A stretch of DNA of 64,000 nt from Pararhodobacter sp. CCB-MM2 (GCF_001691415.1 NZ_LRRR01000020.1:1-64000), one strand, 5' to 3'; shown: positions 44,809-54,168, numbered from the stretch's first letter. Made by a program: numbers and translations. The notes: a model not told the origin generated them from the letters alone.

Positions 44809-45783
44809 ATGTTCCGTCTGAAAATCGTCCCTGACGACACCAACTTCAACTTCATGGCGCCGTGGAAATACACCTTCGGCCTGTCCATGATCCTTGTGGT
44901 CGCCTCGATCGTCGCCTTCTTCTCGATCGGGCTCAACTTCGGCATCGACTTCCGGGGCGGCACCTCAATCCGGACCGAGGCCACCCAGCCGATCGACATC
45001 GGCGCCTACCGCGACGCCATTGCGCCGCTGGAGCTGGGCGACGTGGCCATTACCGAGGTCTTCGACCCGACCTATGGCCCCGAGCAGAACGTCGCCATGA
45101 TCCGCATCCAGGCGCAGGGCGAGGCCGAATCCGTCACGCCCGCGACCCTGTCGCAGGTCGAGGCCGCGCTGCAGGGCTATGACGACACGCTGCAGTTCAC
45201 CTCGGTGGAATCGGTGGGTCCGAAAGTCTCGGGCGAGCTGGTGCAGGAAGCGATCCTCGCCGTCATCGCCGCCCTCGGCGCGGTGCTGGTCTACATCTGG
45301 CTGCGGTTCGAGTGGCAATTCGCCCTCGGGGCCGTCGCCGCGCTGGTGCACGACATCATCCTGACCATCGGTGTCTTCGTCGTGCTGCAGATGCGCTTCG
45401 ATCTGACCACCATTGCGGCCCTGCTGACCATCGTCGGCTATTCGCTGAACGACACCGTGGTGGTCTTCGACCGCGTCCGCGAGAACCTCATCAAGTTCAA
45501 GCAGCGCCCGGTCGAGGAGATCATCAACCTCTCGCTCAACGAGACGCTGACCCGCACCTTGATGACCTCGTTCACCACCCTGATCGCACTGATCTCGCTG
45601 TTCGTGCTGGGTGGCGACGTGATCCGCGGCTTCGTCTTCGCGATGATCTGGGGCGTCTTCGTCGGTACCTGGTCGTCGGTCTATGTGGCTGCGGTCGTCG
45701 TGAAGCGCCTCGGCGTGAAGCGTGATTGGGGCAAGGGCGCCGACAAGGCCGGAACCCAGTTCAAGACCTCGGACGCGAAATGA
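44809..45783 (+). CDS. secF: Protein translocase subunit SecF
   Basis: The 324-residue partner of SecD. It opens with KIVPDDTNFNFMAPWKYTF and has FFSIGLNFGIDFRGGTSIRT after TM1. The RND half carries GYSLNDTVVVFDRVRENL and LNETLTRTLMTSFTTLIALI. It follows secD by 13 bases and overlaps the next gene by ATGA. Confidence 0.96.
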   Translation: MFRLKIVPDDTNFNFMAPWKYTFGLSMILVVASIVAFFSIGLNFGIDFRGGTSIRTEATQPIDIGAYRDAIAPLELGDVAITEVFDPTYGPEQNVAMIRIQAQGEAESVTPATLSQVEAALQGYDDTLQFTSVESVGPKVSGELVQEAILAVIAALGAVLVYIWLRFEWQFALGAVAALVHDIILTIGVFVVLQMRFDLTTIAALLTIVGYSLNDTVVVFDRVRENLIKFKQRPVEEIINLSLNETLTRTLMTSFTTLIALISLFVLGGDVIRGFVFAMIWGVFVGTWSSVYVAAVVVKRLGVKRDWGKGADKAGTQFKTSDAK

Positions 45784-46148
45784 AACTGACCGAGATCGAC
45801 TTCGGTGAAGCGAAGCCCATCGAGGGCTATGGCGCGGATTACTTCCGGCTGGATGGCACCGCCCATCCTGCGCCGGTGGTGATCGCGCCGGGTCAGGTTG
45901 TGGCCTGGGGCGGGATTGGCGACCTCGAGACGCTGAAGCCGCTCGCCGGTCAGGTGGACGTGCTGTTCATCGGCATGGGCCCGGACGTGGCCCATCTGCC
46001 GCCTGAGTTCCGCAAGGCGCTGGACGAGGCCGGTGTCCCGGCCGAGGTCATGGCCTCACCCGCCGCCTGCCGGACCTACAACGTTCTTCTGTCCGAAGGC
46101 CGCCGCGTCGCCGTGGCGCTGTTGCCGGTGGGCGAGACAAAGGCCTGA
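45780..46148 (+). CDS. Mth938-like (DUF498) domain protein
   Basis: The 122-residue protein resembles the Mth938/AAMDC-like family: TEIDFGEAKPIEGYGADYFR, VDVLFIGMGPDVAHLPPE and ASPAACRTYNVLLSEGRRVA. No catalytic role is established. It is coupled to secF by ATGA (45780-45783) and closed by a terminator; the secDF neighbourhood is the usual one in alphaproteobacteria. Confidence 0.86.
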   Translation: MKLTEIDFGEAKPIEGYGADYFRLDGTAHPAPVVIAPGQVVAWGGIGDLETLKPLAGQVDVLFIGMGPDVAHLPPEFRKALDEAGVPAEVMASPAACRTYNVLLSEGRRVAVALLPVGETKA

Positions 46149-46170
46149 ACGGGCCTGCAGCAAAACGAAA

Positions 46171-46201
46171 ACGGGCGCGCCCTCACGGCGCGCCCGTTTT
46201 T
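46171..46201 (+). terminator. Rho-independent terminator after the secDF operon
   Basis: ACGGGCGCGCC and GGCGCGCCCGT form a perfect 11-bp stem with loop CTCAC, followed by TTTT. Confidence 0.9.
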
Positions 46202-46221
46202 CATCGCCGGGTTCAGGCTGC

Positions 46222-47031
46222 TCAGACCCGCTCGGCCTCGGGGACGCTCACCGCGACGCCGTCGGCAGTCAGGGGTCCTTCGGCCCGGTCCAGCCGCATC
46301 AGCGCCAGCCCCTTGCCGCCCGATTGGGTGTACAGCACCCCGGCCTCGCGCCCGTCGGCCATCAACACCGGCGTACCGACCGGCACCGACGCCGCCACCT
46401 CCACCCGCACCAGACGTTTGCGCAGGGTGGTCTTGTGGTGCATGCGGGCGGTGACCTCCTGTCCCACATAGCAGCCCTTGCGGAAATCGACGCCGCGCAG
46501 ACGCTCGAACTCCAGTTCGAGGATGAAACTGTCGCCCGACACCAGCTCGGCCCCCGTCTCGGGCACGCGGGCGGCGATGCGGAGCGCATCCCAATCGACC
46601 GCCTCGCCCTGCTCCAGCGCCGCGCCATACAGCCGCCAACCCATCCCCTCGGCCCGCGGATCCGCCAGCGCGCCCTCGGGCGCCGGGCCCACGCCAAGCG
46701 TCACCGGCATCGCCACCGGCTCCAGCGCGACTTGGCTGCGCAGCTTGAACATCGACAGACGCCGTGCCAGATCCTCGACCAGATCCTCGGCCACATCGAC
46801 AAGGATCGCCTCGCCCTGCACCACGAGGAAGAAATCCGCGATCAGCTTGCCCTGAGGCGTCAGCAGCGCGGCATAGCCGATCCCCTCGCGCATCACGCGG
46901 CCCATGTCCTGCGTCACGAGGCCCTGCAGGTACTTCTCACGGTCCGGCCCCGTCACCCGCAACAAGGCACGGCCCGAAACGGGAGCGCAACGGGTGTCAG
47001 GCGAAAGCGGGGGCGTCTGGGTCTGGGTCAT
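46222..47031 (-). CDS. ygfZ: Folate-binding protein YgfZ (iron-sulfur repair, GcvT-like)
   Basis: The 269-residue protein resembles YgfZ/IBA57, a GcvT-fold folate protein that supports Fe-S enzymes such as MiaB under stress. The signature KGCYVGQEVTARMHHK has Cys187. GYAALLTPQGKLIADFFLV is the typical N-terminal folate-domain strand. The ATG at 47031 has a G-rich site; a frame extension to 47061 adds ten non-conserved residues. Confidence 0.9.
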   Translation of the reverse strand: MTQTQTPPLSPDTRCAPVSGRALLRVTGPDREKYLQGLVTQDMGRVMREGIGYAALLTPQGKLIADFFLVVQGEAILVDVAEDLVEDLARRLSMFKLRSQVALEPVAMPVTLGVGPAPEGALADPRAEGMGWRLYGAALEQGEAVDWDALRIAARVPETGAELVSGDSFILELEFERLRGVDFRKGCYVGQEVTARMHHKTTLRKRLVRVEVAASVPVGTPVLMADGREAGVLYTQSGGKGLALMRLDRAEGPLTADGVAVSVPEAERV

Positions 47032-47081
47032 GCCCCCGATATAGGCGCGCGATCCGGTCAAGGACAGCCCCGCGGCCGTGG

Positions 47082-47789
47082 CTATCGCTTGAGCCAGCGC
47101 TGGAAACGCTCGGGCAGGCCCTCAGGGTCGTAAAGAGTTGCGGCCCAGTCGCGCATCCCTATGCCCTCGGCCTCGCCCTGCGCCGCGTAGTCCCGCAAGA
47201 TCTGGCCCATCAGCCCCGCCCGCCCGCGCGGATTATGGCCATGCAGCCACGACAAGGCCCGCGAGGCCTCGGCCACACTGTCGCCCTGCCGCAGGATCCG
47301 CCACAAAGCCACGGCCAGCCCGGTCCGATCGGCCCCGGACTTGCAATGCAGCACGACCGGCGGCTCAAGCTCCGTCAAAAGATCCACCAGCGCCAGCAGC
47401 ATCGCGCGATCGGGCGCCTTGCGCGAGATCAACGGCAGGTCGATCAGTTCCAGCCCCTCGGCCCGGCAGGCCGCTGCCTCGTACAGATACGGCCCGCGGT
47501 CCGAGGCCCCGCGCAGGTTCACCACCCGCTGGATCCCCATCGCCGAGAACCGCGCGATATCCAGCGGCCCCGGTTGATTCGAGCGCCAGACGCCCGGCGC
47601 CACCTGCGCACGGGTCTTCCACCAAAGCCGCAGCGCGCCGTGATCCTGCCAAAGCGCCTGCGCCCATGCCGCGCGCCTCTCGGCCGCGCTGCGCTGCGTG
47701 ACGCAAACCACCCGCTCGGCCAATTCCGTTTCGGCCAATGCCGCCTCGATCATCCCGTCCGTCTCCGCAAGGGGCGGGAACGCGCCCAT
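47082..47789 (-). CDS. Tyrosine/dual-specificity phosphatase family protein
   Basis: The 235-residue protein has the HCX5R phosphatase loop (His148, Cys149, Arg155) in VVLHCKSGADRTGLAVAL. An upstream WRSNQPGPLDIARFSAMGIQ module is typical of small bacterial PTPs of the DSP-like group. The general-acid Asp is likely in RKAPDRAM. Substrate unknown. The start could also be the ATG 36 bases downstream (47753). Confidence 0.82.
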   Translation of the reverse strand: MGAFPPLAETDGMIEAALAETELAERVVCVTQRSAAERRAAWAQALWQDHGALRLWWKTRAQVAPGVWRSNQPGPLDIARFSAMGIQRVVNLRGASDRGPYLYEAAACRAEGLELIDLPLISRKAPDRAMLLALVDLLTELEPPVVLHCKSGADRTGLAVALWRILRQGDSVAEASRALSWLHGHNPRGRAGLMGQILRDYAAQGEAEGIGMRDWAATLYDPEGLPERFQRWLKR

Positions 47790-47887
47790 GATGCAGGCAA
47801 CCGCGCAGAGCCTGCATCTTTACACCTGTTCAGCGTTGACCCTGCTCGGGCCCGGATCTAACGATATCGGCGTAAGGAGACACTGCT

Positions 47888-49117
47888 ATGACCCTGTCCA
47901 ACGGACGCACCTACCTCGCCATTCCCGGCCCGTCGGTCATGCCCGACCGCGTGCTCAACGCGATGCATAACGCCGCGCCGAACATCTACGAGGGCGACCT
48001 TGTGGACATGGTCGCCGGCCTGCGCGAGGACCTGAAGACCGTAGCCCGGGCCAAGCAGAACCTCGCCATCTACATCGGCAACGGCCACGCGACCTGGGAA
48101 GCGGCGAACACCAACGTCTTCTCACGCGGGGACAAGGCCATCGTGCTGGCGACCGGCCGTTTCGGCCACGGCTGGGCGGAACATGCCGCCGCGCTGGGGG
48201 TCGAGGCGCTGATCACCGATTTCGGCCTCAACTCGCCCATCGACCTGAACCGGGCCGAGGCCGCGCTGAAAGCCGCGCCCGACGCCAAGGCCGTGCTGGT
48301 CACGCATGTCGACACCGCCACCTCGGTGCGCAACGACGTCGCCGCGATCCGCAAGTTGATGGATGACCTCGGCCATCCGGGCCTTCTGATGGTCGATTGC
48401 ATCGCCTCCCTTGGCTGTGACGAGTTCCACACCGAGGCCTGGGGCGTCGACGTGATGATCACCGCCAGCCAGAAGGGTCTGATGACCCCGCCGGGCCTCG
48501 GTCTGGTGTATTTCTCGGACAAGGCCCGCGACGTCGGTGCCAAGGCCGATCTGCGCACCCCCTATTGGGACTGGCGCACCCGCGGCAGCGCCAAGTTCTT
48601 CTATGAGAACTGGTTCGGCACCGCGCCGACGCACCACCTGTTCGGCCTGCGCGAAGCCGTCACCATGCTGCTGGAAGAGGGCATGGAGAACGTCTGGAAC
48701 CGCCACACCGCGCTCGCCTCGGCCGTCTGGGCCGCGGCAGAGGCCTGGGGCACCGACGGCGCCTTCCGCCTGAACATCGCCAATCCCGAGCACCGCGCCC
48801 ATGCCGTGACCGCCGCCCGCCTCTCGGGCGCCGACGGCACGCGCCTGCGTCAATGGACCGAGCATGAGGCCGGTGTCACGCTGGGCATCGGCCTCGGTAT
48901 GGCCGAGCCGGGCGATCCCAAGGGCGACGCCTTCTTCCGCCTCGCGCATATGGGTCATGTGAACGCACCGATGACCCTCGGCATGCTGGCGGTGGTCGAC
49001 ACCGGGCTCAAGGCGCTTGGCATTCCGCATGGATCGGGCGCGCTGGATGCGGCGGCCCGCACCCTCGCGGATTTCAGCGCCGGGGCGAAACTGGCCTCAA
49101 CCTCGAACGCGGCCTGA
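47888..49117 (+). CDS. Serine/alanine-glyoxylate aminotransferase family protein (class V, PLP)
   Basis: The 409-residue PLP enzyme of the alanine/serine-glyoxylate aminotransferase family. The PLP Lys is Lys196 in ITASQKGLMTPPGLG, and the PLP Asp is in GLLMVDCIASLGCDEF. The family makes glycine from glyoxylate (serine cycle, photorespiration-like routes) or works as the aspartate-glyoxylate aminotransferase BhcA of the beta-hydroxyaspartate cycle. No bhc partner genes are adjacent, so I do not assign BhcA. A terminator follows. Confidence 0.88.
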   Translation: MTLSNGRTYLAIPGPSVMPDRVLNAMHNAAPNIYEGDLVDMVAGLREDLKTVARAKQNLAIYIGNGHATWEAANTNVFSRGDKAIVLATGRFGHGWAEHAAALGVEALITDFGLNSPIDLNRAEAALKAAPDAKAVLVTHVDTATSVRNDVAAIRKLMDDLGHPGLLMVDCIASLGCDEFHTEAWGVDVMITASQKGLMTPPGLGLVYFSDKARDVGAKADLRTPYWDWRTRGSAKFFYENWFGTAPTHHLFGLREAVTMLLEEGMENVWNRHTALASAVWAAAEAWGTDGAFRLNIANPEHRAHAVTAARLSGADGTRLRQWTEHEAGVTLGIGLGMAEPGDPKGDAFFRLAHMGHVNAPMTLGMLAVVDTGLKALGIPHGSGALDAAARTLADFSAGAKLASTSNAA

Positions 49118-49135
49118 AGTTTTTCTCGCGAATTG

Positions 49136-49166
49136 AAGGCGCCGGTTTTGAACCCGGCGCCTTTTT
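49136..49166 (+). terminator. Rho-independent terminator after the aminotransferase gene
   Basis: AAGGCGCCGG and CCGGCGCCTT pair, followed by TTT. Immediately after comes GCCTAGACTG, which may be the -10 of the next gene, so terminator and promoter overlap. Confidence 0.85.
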
Positions 49167-49208
49167 GCCTAGACTGACCGGAAAGCGACCCCTTTCCGGA
49201 GCCTGCTC

Positions 49209-49943
49209 ATGTCCCGACCGCGATTGTCGCTCAAGGCCGCGACCAGCCCAGTGACCCTCTGGCTGGGGTTGGTCCTTGTCGTGCTGATGGCCGTCTTCGG
49301 CTACGGCGCCAGCCAGACGCTGGGCGAAGCCGCCCTGCTCGCCCGGGACGGGATCGAGACCTCCGCCGTTGCCATCGACCGGGCCCGTGAGCGGCACCGC
49401 AGTGGCACCGGGCGGATCCGCATCACCTATGCCATCGTCCTGCGCTACGAGGATCAGACCGGCGCGCCCCATTTCGCCCGGCAACCCGCCAGCTCGTCGG
49501 AATATGACAATTTCGAACCGGGCGAGGTCGTCGCCCTGCGCTACTCAGCCTCTCGCCCCGAGATCTGGGAGCTGTCCGACGGCGGCACCCAACGCACCGC
49601 TTGGGGCGCCCTCACCGGCGCCACGATCTTCGGCGTCTTGGCCGCCGCCAGCCTCGGCGCCTACGCCCGCGGCCTGTTCCGCCAGCGCCGCGCAGCCCGC
49701 AAGGGACAGCCGATCGTCGCCGAGGTCACGGACATCCGCCGCTACGGTCGCCGCAAGGGCGGCAAACGCCCACCCCGGGCCGAGATGGCATGGATCGGCC
49801 ATGCCTATGGGGGTGGCGCCACCGGCCTGATCGCCGGGCGGACCCGCCCGCTTCCCCGCGCGGACCTGCCCCCGGAAGGCAGCGAGATCACCGTCTGGAT
49901 CGACCCCAAAAGTGGTCGTGGCTATTGGGAGGGAGAGTTTTGA
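49209..49943 (+). CDS. DUF3592 domain membrane protein, copy 1
   Basis: The 244-residue protein has an N-terminal TM helix (VTLWLGLVLVVLMAVFGYGA) and a DUF3592 domain (RIRITYAIVLRYEDQTG, EVVALRYSASRPEIWEL). A second TM helix (TGATIFGVLAAASLGAYARG) and another beta domain (IVAEVTDIRRYGRRKGG, WIDPKSGRGYWEGEF) follow. Function unknown. The next gene is a relative and overlaps its stop. Confidence 0.75.
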   Translation: MSRPRLSLKAATSPVTLWLGLVLVVLMAVFGYGASQTLGEAALLARDGIETSAVAIDRARERHRSGTGRIRITYAIVLRYEDQTGAPHFARQPASSSEYDNFEPGEVVALRYSASRPEIWELSDGGTQRTAWGALTGATIFGVLAAASLGAYARGLFRQRRAARKGQPIVAEVTDIRRYGRRKGGKRPPRAEMAWIGHAYGGGATGLIAGRTRPLPRADLPPEGSEITVWIDPKSGRGYWEGEF

Positions 49944-50659
49944 CCCAAACCACCCCCCGCCCGGCCCCGCCGCCTTTCCGCCCGTTCCGAAGCGCTGCCT
50001 TCGTGATCGGACTGCTTCTGATGCTAGCCGCTGCCGGCCTGCTGGCCCTCTCGGCGTGGCATGCGTTTGAGGCCTCGACACTGGCGCGCGGCGGCGTGCA
50101 GGTCGAGGCCCTGATCCCCGACCGCCGGATCGATGACCGCCGCTCGACCAATGGCACCCATCAGCGCAGCTACCGCGTCACGGCGCGCTACACCCTCCCC
50201 TCGGGTCCGACGACCACCCGCGAGTTCGGCGTGTCCGAGAGGTTTTACGAACAGGCCCGCCCCGGCACATCGTATCCGGTCACGCTGCTGCCCGACGCCC
50301 CGGAGATCGCCCAGCTCGACCCTGGCCGAAATGCGGCGGTCGGTGGGATGTCACTCTGGGTCGGGCTGGCGCTGCTGCTGGCCGGCGGTGGACTTTGTGG
50401 CCTCGGTCAGCGCGCCCATCAGCCGCTCCGTCGCGCGGCCCGCCACGGCGAACGGCGCGAGGCCGAGGTCCGCGCGATCCAGCCCGTCAACGCCGCCTCT
50501 CCCTCGCCCGCGATCCTCGCCTTTCGCGACAGCGCCGGCGTGATCGGCACCTCCCGCCCCTACCCGGCCGTCGATCTGCCCGCGTTGGGCGAGACTGTCA
50601 CCGTCTACGCCGATCCCGCGACCGGCCGCACCTTCTGGGAGCGCGACCTGCAAGGCTGA
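49940..50659 (+). CDS. DUF3592 domain membrane protein, copy 2 (TTG start)
   Basis: The 239-residue protein has the same layout as the preceding one: TM helix (FVIGLLLMLAAAGLLALSAW), DUF3592 domain (SYRVTARYTLPSGPTTTREF), TM helix (SLWVGLALLLAGGGLCGLGQ), and a C-terminal domain ending VYADPATGRTFWERDLQG. No ATG fits; a TTG at 49940 overlaps the upstream stop (TTGA) and has GGGAGGGAGAG upstream, so coupled translation from TTG is proposed. Confidence 0.72.
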   Translation: MTQTTPRPAPPPFRPFRSAAFVIGLLLMLAAAGLLALSAWHAFEASTLARGGVQVEALIPDRRIDDRRSTNGTHQRSYRVTARYTLPSGPTTTREFGVSERFYEQARPGTSYPVTLLPDAPEIAQLDPGRNAAVGGMSLWVGLALLLAGGGLCGLGQRAHQPLRRAARHGERREAEVRAIQPVNAASPSPAILAFRDSAGVIGTSRPYPAVDLPALGETVTVYADPATGRTFWERDLQG

Positions 50660-50724
50660 TCGCCTGCCCCTTGCCCTCGGCCCCTGCGCTTGTATCCTCC
50701 CGCCCGACAGGATGGGGGAGGATC

Positions 50725-53013
50725 ATGCGCGCATTCGGAAAATCGCAAGGCGTCGCCCGACGCGAGGATATCCGCTTCCTCACCGGCACCGGACGCTATC
50801 TGGCGGACACCCTGCCCGAGGGCTGCCTGCACGCCGCCTTCCTCCGCGCACCCGTCGCGCATGGGGTGATCACCGAACTCGACACCTCGGACGCCAAGGA
50901 GATGCCCGGCGTCCATGCCGTTCTCACCGCCTTTGACCTGAAGCAGGCGGGCGTCACGGCGGGCCTCTGGGCCGTGCTGTCCAAGGACCGTCTCGGCCGC
51001 CAAGGCCGCGCCACGCACCGCCCGATCCTCGCCGATGGCGTCATGCGCCATGTCGGCGAGCCCGTCGCCATGGTCGTGGCCGAGACGCTGGAACAGGCCC
51101 GCGACGCGGTCGAGGCGATCCTCTTGGACTTCGACGAACAGCCCGCCCATCTGGACCTCTGGCGCGGCGGCCCTCTCGTTCATGCCGAGGTCGCTGAGAA
51201 CCTGCCCGTCGAATTCCACCTCGGCGACACCGAGGCCGTCGAGACCGCCTTCGCCAAGGCCGCGCATGTGACCACCCTCTCGGTGCGCCAGAACCGCGTC
51301 ACCACCGTCAGCATGGAGCCCCGCGCCGCGCTGGCCGATTGGGACGGCGAGCGGCTGCATTTCGCCTTCAACGGCCAGGGCGTCTGGAACCACAAGCGCG
51401 AACTCGCACGCGTGCTGAACCTGACGCCTGAGCAGGTCCATGTCACCACGCCGGACGTGGGCGGCGGCTTCGGCATGAAGACCATGCAATACCCCGAGCA
51501 ATACGCGACCGCGCAGGCGGCGATCCAGCTGGGCCGCCCGGTCGCCTGGATCTCCGACCGCTCGGAAGCGATGCTCGCCGACAACGGCGCGCGGGATCTG
51601 GAAAGCACGGCGGAACTGGCCTTTAACGCCGACCACCGCATCCTCGCCTACCGGGTCAACACGCGCTCGAATCTCGGCGCCTACAACTCGCAATTCGCCC
51701 AGAACATCCAGTCCGAGCTGTTCTCCAAGGTCTTCACCGGCGTCTACGCCATCCCCTGCGCGACCCTCGACGTCGAGGGCATCTACACCCACACCACCCC
51801 CGTCGACGCCTATCGCGGCGCCGGCCGGCCCGAGGCGATCACGCTCTTGGAACGCACCATGGACACCGCCGCGCGCGAGCTGGGCCTCTCGCCGTTCGAG
51901 CTCCGTCGCCGCAACTTCATCCCCGAAGCCGCCTTCCCCTACACCACGCCCGGCGAGATGACCTATGACGTCGGCTCCTTCGCCCGCGTGCTGGCCCGCG
52001 CCGATAACCTCGGCGAGGTCGACGGCTACGAAGCCCGGCGAAAAGCCAGCGAAGCCAAGGGGATGCTGCGCGGCTTGGGCCTCGCCTATTACATCGAATC
52101 CATCCTTGGCGAGGATACCGAGGGCGCGGTGATCGAATTCACCGAGACGGGCGTGAAGCTCTATGTCGGCACCCAGTCGAATGGTCAGGGGCATGAGACC
52201 GTCTATGCCCAATACCTCGCCGACATCACCGGCCTGCCGTTCGAGCAGATCGAAATCGTCCAGGGCGACAGCGATCTGATCGTGCGTGGCGGCGGCACCG
52301 GCGGATCGCGTTCGGTCACCGTGCAGACCACGGCGGCGCATGGCACGGCCGAACAGATGGTCGCCGCCTTCACCAGTTTCCTCGAAGCCGAGATCGAGGC
52401 CGCTCCCTTCAGCTTCGAGGACGGCATCTTCTCGGCCCCCGGCTCGAACCGCCGGCTGACACTGTTGGAGGCCGCCGACCTCGCGCGTTCCAAAGGCCGC
52501 ACCGACCTTCTGCGCCATGAGAAGCGCACGAAACTGCCCGGGCGGTCGTTCCCCAACGGCGCGCATCTCTGCGAGGTCGAGATCGACCCAGAGACCGGCG
52601 CGCTGAGGCTGGACCGCTACCTTGCCGTCGATGACCTCGGCGTGCTGATGCATCCGCAGCTGGCCGAGGGGCAGGTGCATGGCGGTGTCGTGCAGGGTTT
52701 CGGGCAGGCGGTGATGGAAGACATCGCCTTTGACGCCGATGGCCAGTTGCAGACAGGCAGCCTGATGGATTACGCCGTTCCGCGCGCGGCGGATGTGCCG
52801 AACATCCGCTTCGTCAGCGAACCCACGCCGTCGAAGAACAACCCGATCGGCATGAAGGGCTGCGGCGAGGCCGGCACCGTCGGTGCGCTGGCCGCCCTGT
52901 CCAATGCCGCGCTGGATGCGCTCTGGCCGCGCGGGGTGCGCCATGTCGACATGCCCCTGACCCCGCTCCGCGTCTGGAGCTGGCTGCAGAACCCTGAGGA
53001 AACCGCCGAATGA
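50725..53013 (+). CDS. Molybdenum hydroxylase large subunit (CoxL/CutL-like), orphan
   Basis: The 762-residue molybdopterin-binding subunit belongs to the xanthine dehydrogenase family. The active-site loop is AYRGAGRPEA (Tyr363), as in form II CoxL-like proteins, not the AYxCSFR loop of true CO dehydrogenase. The catalytic Glu is Glu715 in GCGEAGTVG. Also present: DVGGGFGMKTMQYPEQY and GQGHETVYAQYLADITGLP. The small 2Fe-2S and FAD subunits are not adjacent. The 3' end overlaps the HisC-like gene (ATGA). Substrate unknown. Confidence 0.88.
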   Translation: MRAFGKSQGVARREDIRFLTGTGRYLADTLPEGCLHAAFLRAPVAHGVITELDTSDAKEMPGVHAVLTAFDLKQAGVTAGLWAVLSKDRLGRQGRATHRPILADGVMRHVGEPVAMVVAETLEQARDAVEAILLDFDEQPAHLDLWRGGPLVHAEVAENLPVEFHLGDTEAVETAFAKAAHVTTLSVRQNRVTTVSMEPRAALADWDGERLHFAFNGQGVWNHKRELARVLNLTPEQVHVTTPDVGGGFGMKTMQYPEQYATAQAAIQLGRPVAWISDRSEAMLADNGARDLESTAELAFNADHRILAYRVNTRSNLGAYNSQFAQNIQSELFSKVFTGVYAIPCATLDVEGIYTHTTPVDAYRGAGRPEAITLLERTMDTAARELGLSPFELRRRNFIPEAAFPYTTPGEMTYDVGSFARVLARADNLGEVDGYEARRKASEAKGMLRGLGLAYYIESILGEDTEGAVIEFTETGVKLYVGTQSNGQGHETVYAQYLADITGLPFEQIEIVQGDSDLIVRGGGTGGSRSVTVQTTAAHGTAEQMVAAFTSFLEAEIEAAPFSFEDGIFSAPGSNRRLTLLEAADLARSKGRTDLLRHEKRTKLPGRSFPNGAHLCEVEIDPETGALRLDRYLAVDDLGVLMHPQLAEGQVHGGVVQGFGQAVMEDIAFDADGQLQTGSLMDYAVPRAADVPNIRFVSEPTPSKNNPIGMKGCGEAGTVGALAALSNAALDALWPRGVRHVDMPLTPLRVWSWLQNPEETAE

Positions 53014-54116
53014 GCCCCCGCTACACCGCCCTCGTGCAGACCCTGCCCGCCACCGTACCCTTCGTCGGCCCCGAGACGCAGGAACGCGCGCGCGGCGGCG
53101 CCTTCGAGGCCCGTTTGGGCGCCAACGAGAACGGCTTCGGCCCCTCGTCCCGCGCTATTGCGGCGATGGAGGCCGCTTCGGCGGGCCAGTGGATGTATGG
53201 CGACCCTGAGAACCACGACCTGAAACAGGCGCTTGCCGCGAAGCTGGGCGTCAGCCCCGCCAATATCATCGTGGGCGAAGGCATCGACGGGTTGCTCGGT
53301 TATCTGGTCCGGCTGCTGGTGGAACAGGGCGATCCGGTGGTCACGTCCGAGGGCGCCTATCCGACCTTCAACTACCACGTCGCAGGCTTCGGCGGCACCC
53401 TGCACAAGGTGCCCTACAAGGGCGACCACGAGGACCCCGAGGCGCTGATCTCCAAGGCTACCGAGGTCGGCGCGAAGATCGTCTACCTTGCGAACCCTGA
53501 CAACCCGATGGCCAGCTGGCACCCGGCCGAGGTGATCCAGAAGGCCATTGATGCCGTGCCGGCGGGCACCCTGCTGGCGCTGGACGAGGCCTATATCGAA
53601 TTCGCCCCCGAAGGCACTGCCCCGGCGATCGACCCGAGCGACGAGCGCGTGATCCGCTTCCGCACTTTCTCGAAGGGTTACGGCATGGCGGGCGCGCGGG
53701 TGGGCTATGCCATCGCTGCACCGGGCCTCGTCGCGGCCTTCGACAAGGTGCGCAACCATTTCGGCATGAACCGCGCGGCGCAGATCGGCGCGCTGGCCGC
53801 CCTGCAGGACGAGGCCTATCTGGCCGAAACCGTCGCCAAGGTGGTGGCCGCCCGCGCCCGCATCGGCCAGATCGCCGCCGATAACGGGCTCACCGCCCTG
53901 CCCTCGGCCACCAATTTCGTCACCATCGACTGCGGCCGCGACGGCGATTTCGCCCGCAAGGTGCTGGCCGGGGTGGTGAAGCGCGGGGTCTTCATCCGCA
54001 TGCCCTTCGTCGCGCCGCATGACCGCTGTATCCGCGTCAGCGTCGGCCCCGACGCCGAGCTCGACGCCTTCGCCCGCGTCCTGCCCGAGGCACTGGCGGA
54101 AGCCCGCACCGCCTGA
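53010..54116 (+). CDS. hisC: Histidinol-phosphate aminotransferase-like PLP enzyme
   Basis: The 368-residue class I/II aminotransferase has ARLGANENGFGPSSRAI at the start, YLANPDNPMASWHPAEV, LLALDEAYIEFAPEG and the PLP Lys222 in RTFSKGYGMAGARVGYAI. HisC-like family members also act on aromatic amino acids, so histidinol phosphate as the substrate is not certain. The start overlaps the molybdenum hydroxylase stop (ATGA at 53010-53013), an odd pairing. Confidence 0.8.
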   Translation: MSPRYTALVQTLPATVPFVGPETQERARGGAFEARLGANENGFGPSSRAIAAMEAASAGQWMYGDPENHDLKQALAAKLGVSPANIIVGEGIDGLLGYLVRLLVEQGDPVVTSEGAYPTFNYHVAGFGGTLHKVPYKGDHEDPEALISKATEVGAKIVYLANPDNPMASWHPAEVIQKAIDAVPAGTLLALDEAYIEFAPEGTAPAIDPSDERVIRFRTFSKGYGMAGARVGYAIAAPGLVAAFDKVRNHFGMNRAAQIGALAALQDEAYLAETVAKVVAARARIGQIAADNGLTALPSATNFVTIDCGRDGDFARKVLAGVVKRGVFIRMPFVAPHDRCIRVSVGPDAELDAFARVLPEALAEARTA

Positions 54117-54136
54117 TCACCAAACCGATCCGATCC

Positions 54137-54168
54137 GGGGAACCCGCACCGCCCGTGCCGGGTTCTCC
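54137..54168 (+). terminator. Hairpin after the HisC-like gene, terminator-like
   Basis: GGGGAACCCG and CGGGTTCTCC pair with an inner CAC/GTG, in the 78-base gap before the DUF305 gene. No U-run follows, so the call is weak. Confidence 0.4.

Noticed and set aside
47888..49117. Assignment as BhcA of the beta-hydroxyaspartate cycle
   Set aside because: The family fits, but none of the bhcB, bhcC, bhcD or regulator genes is adjacent, so the general family name is kept.
50725..53013. Carbon monoxide dehydrogenase large subunit
   Set aside because: The active-site loop is AYRGAGR, not the AYxCSFR loop of true CO dehydrogenases, and the other cox subunits are missing.
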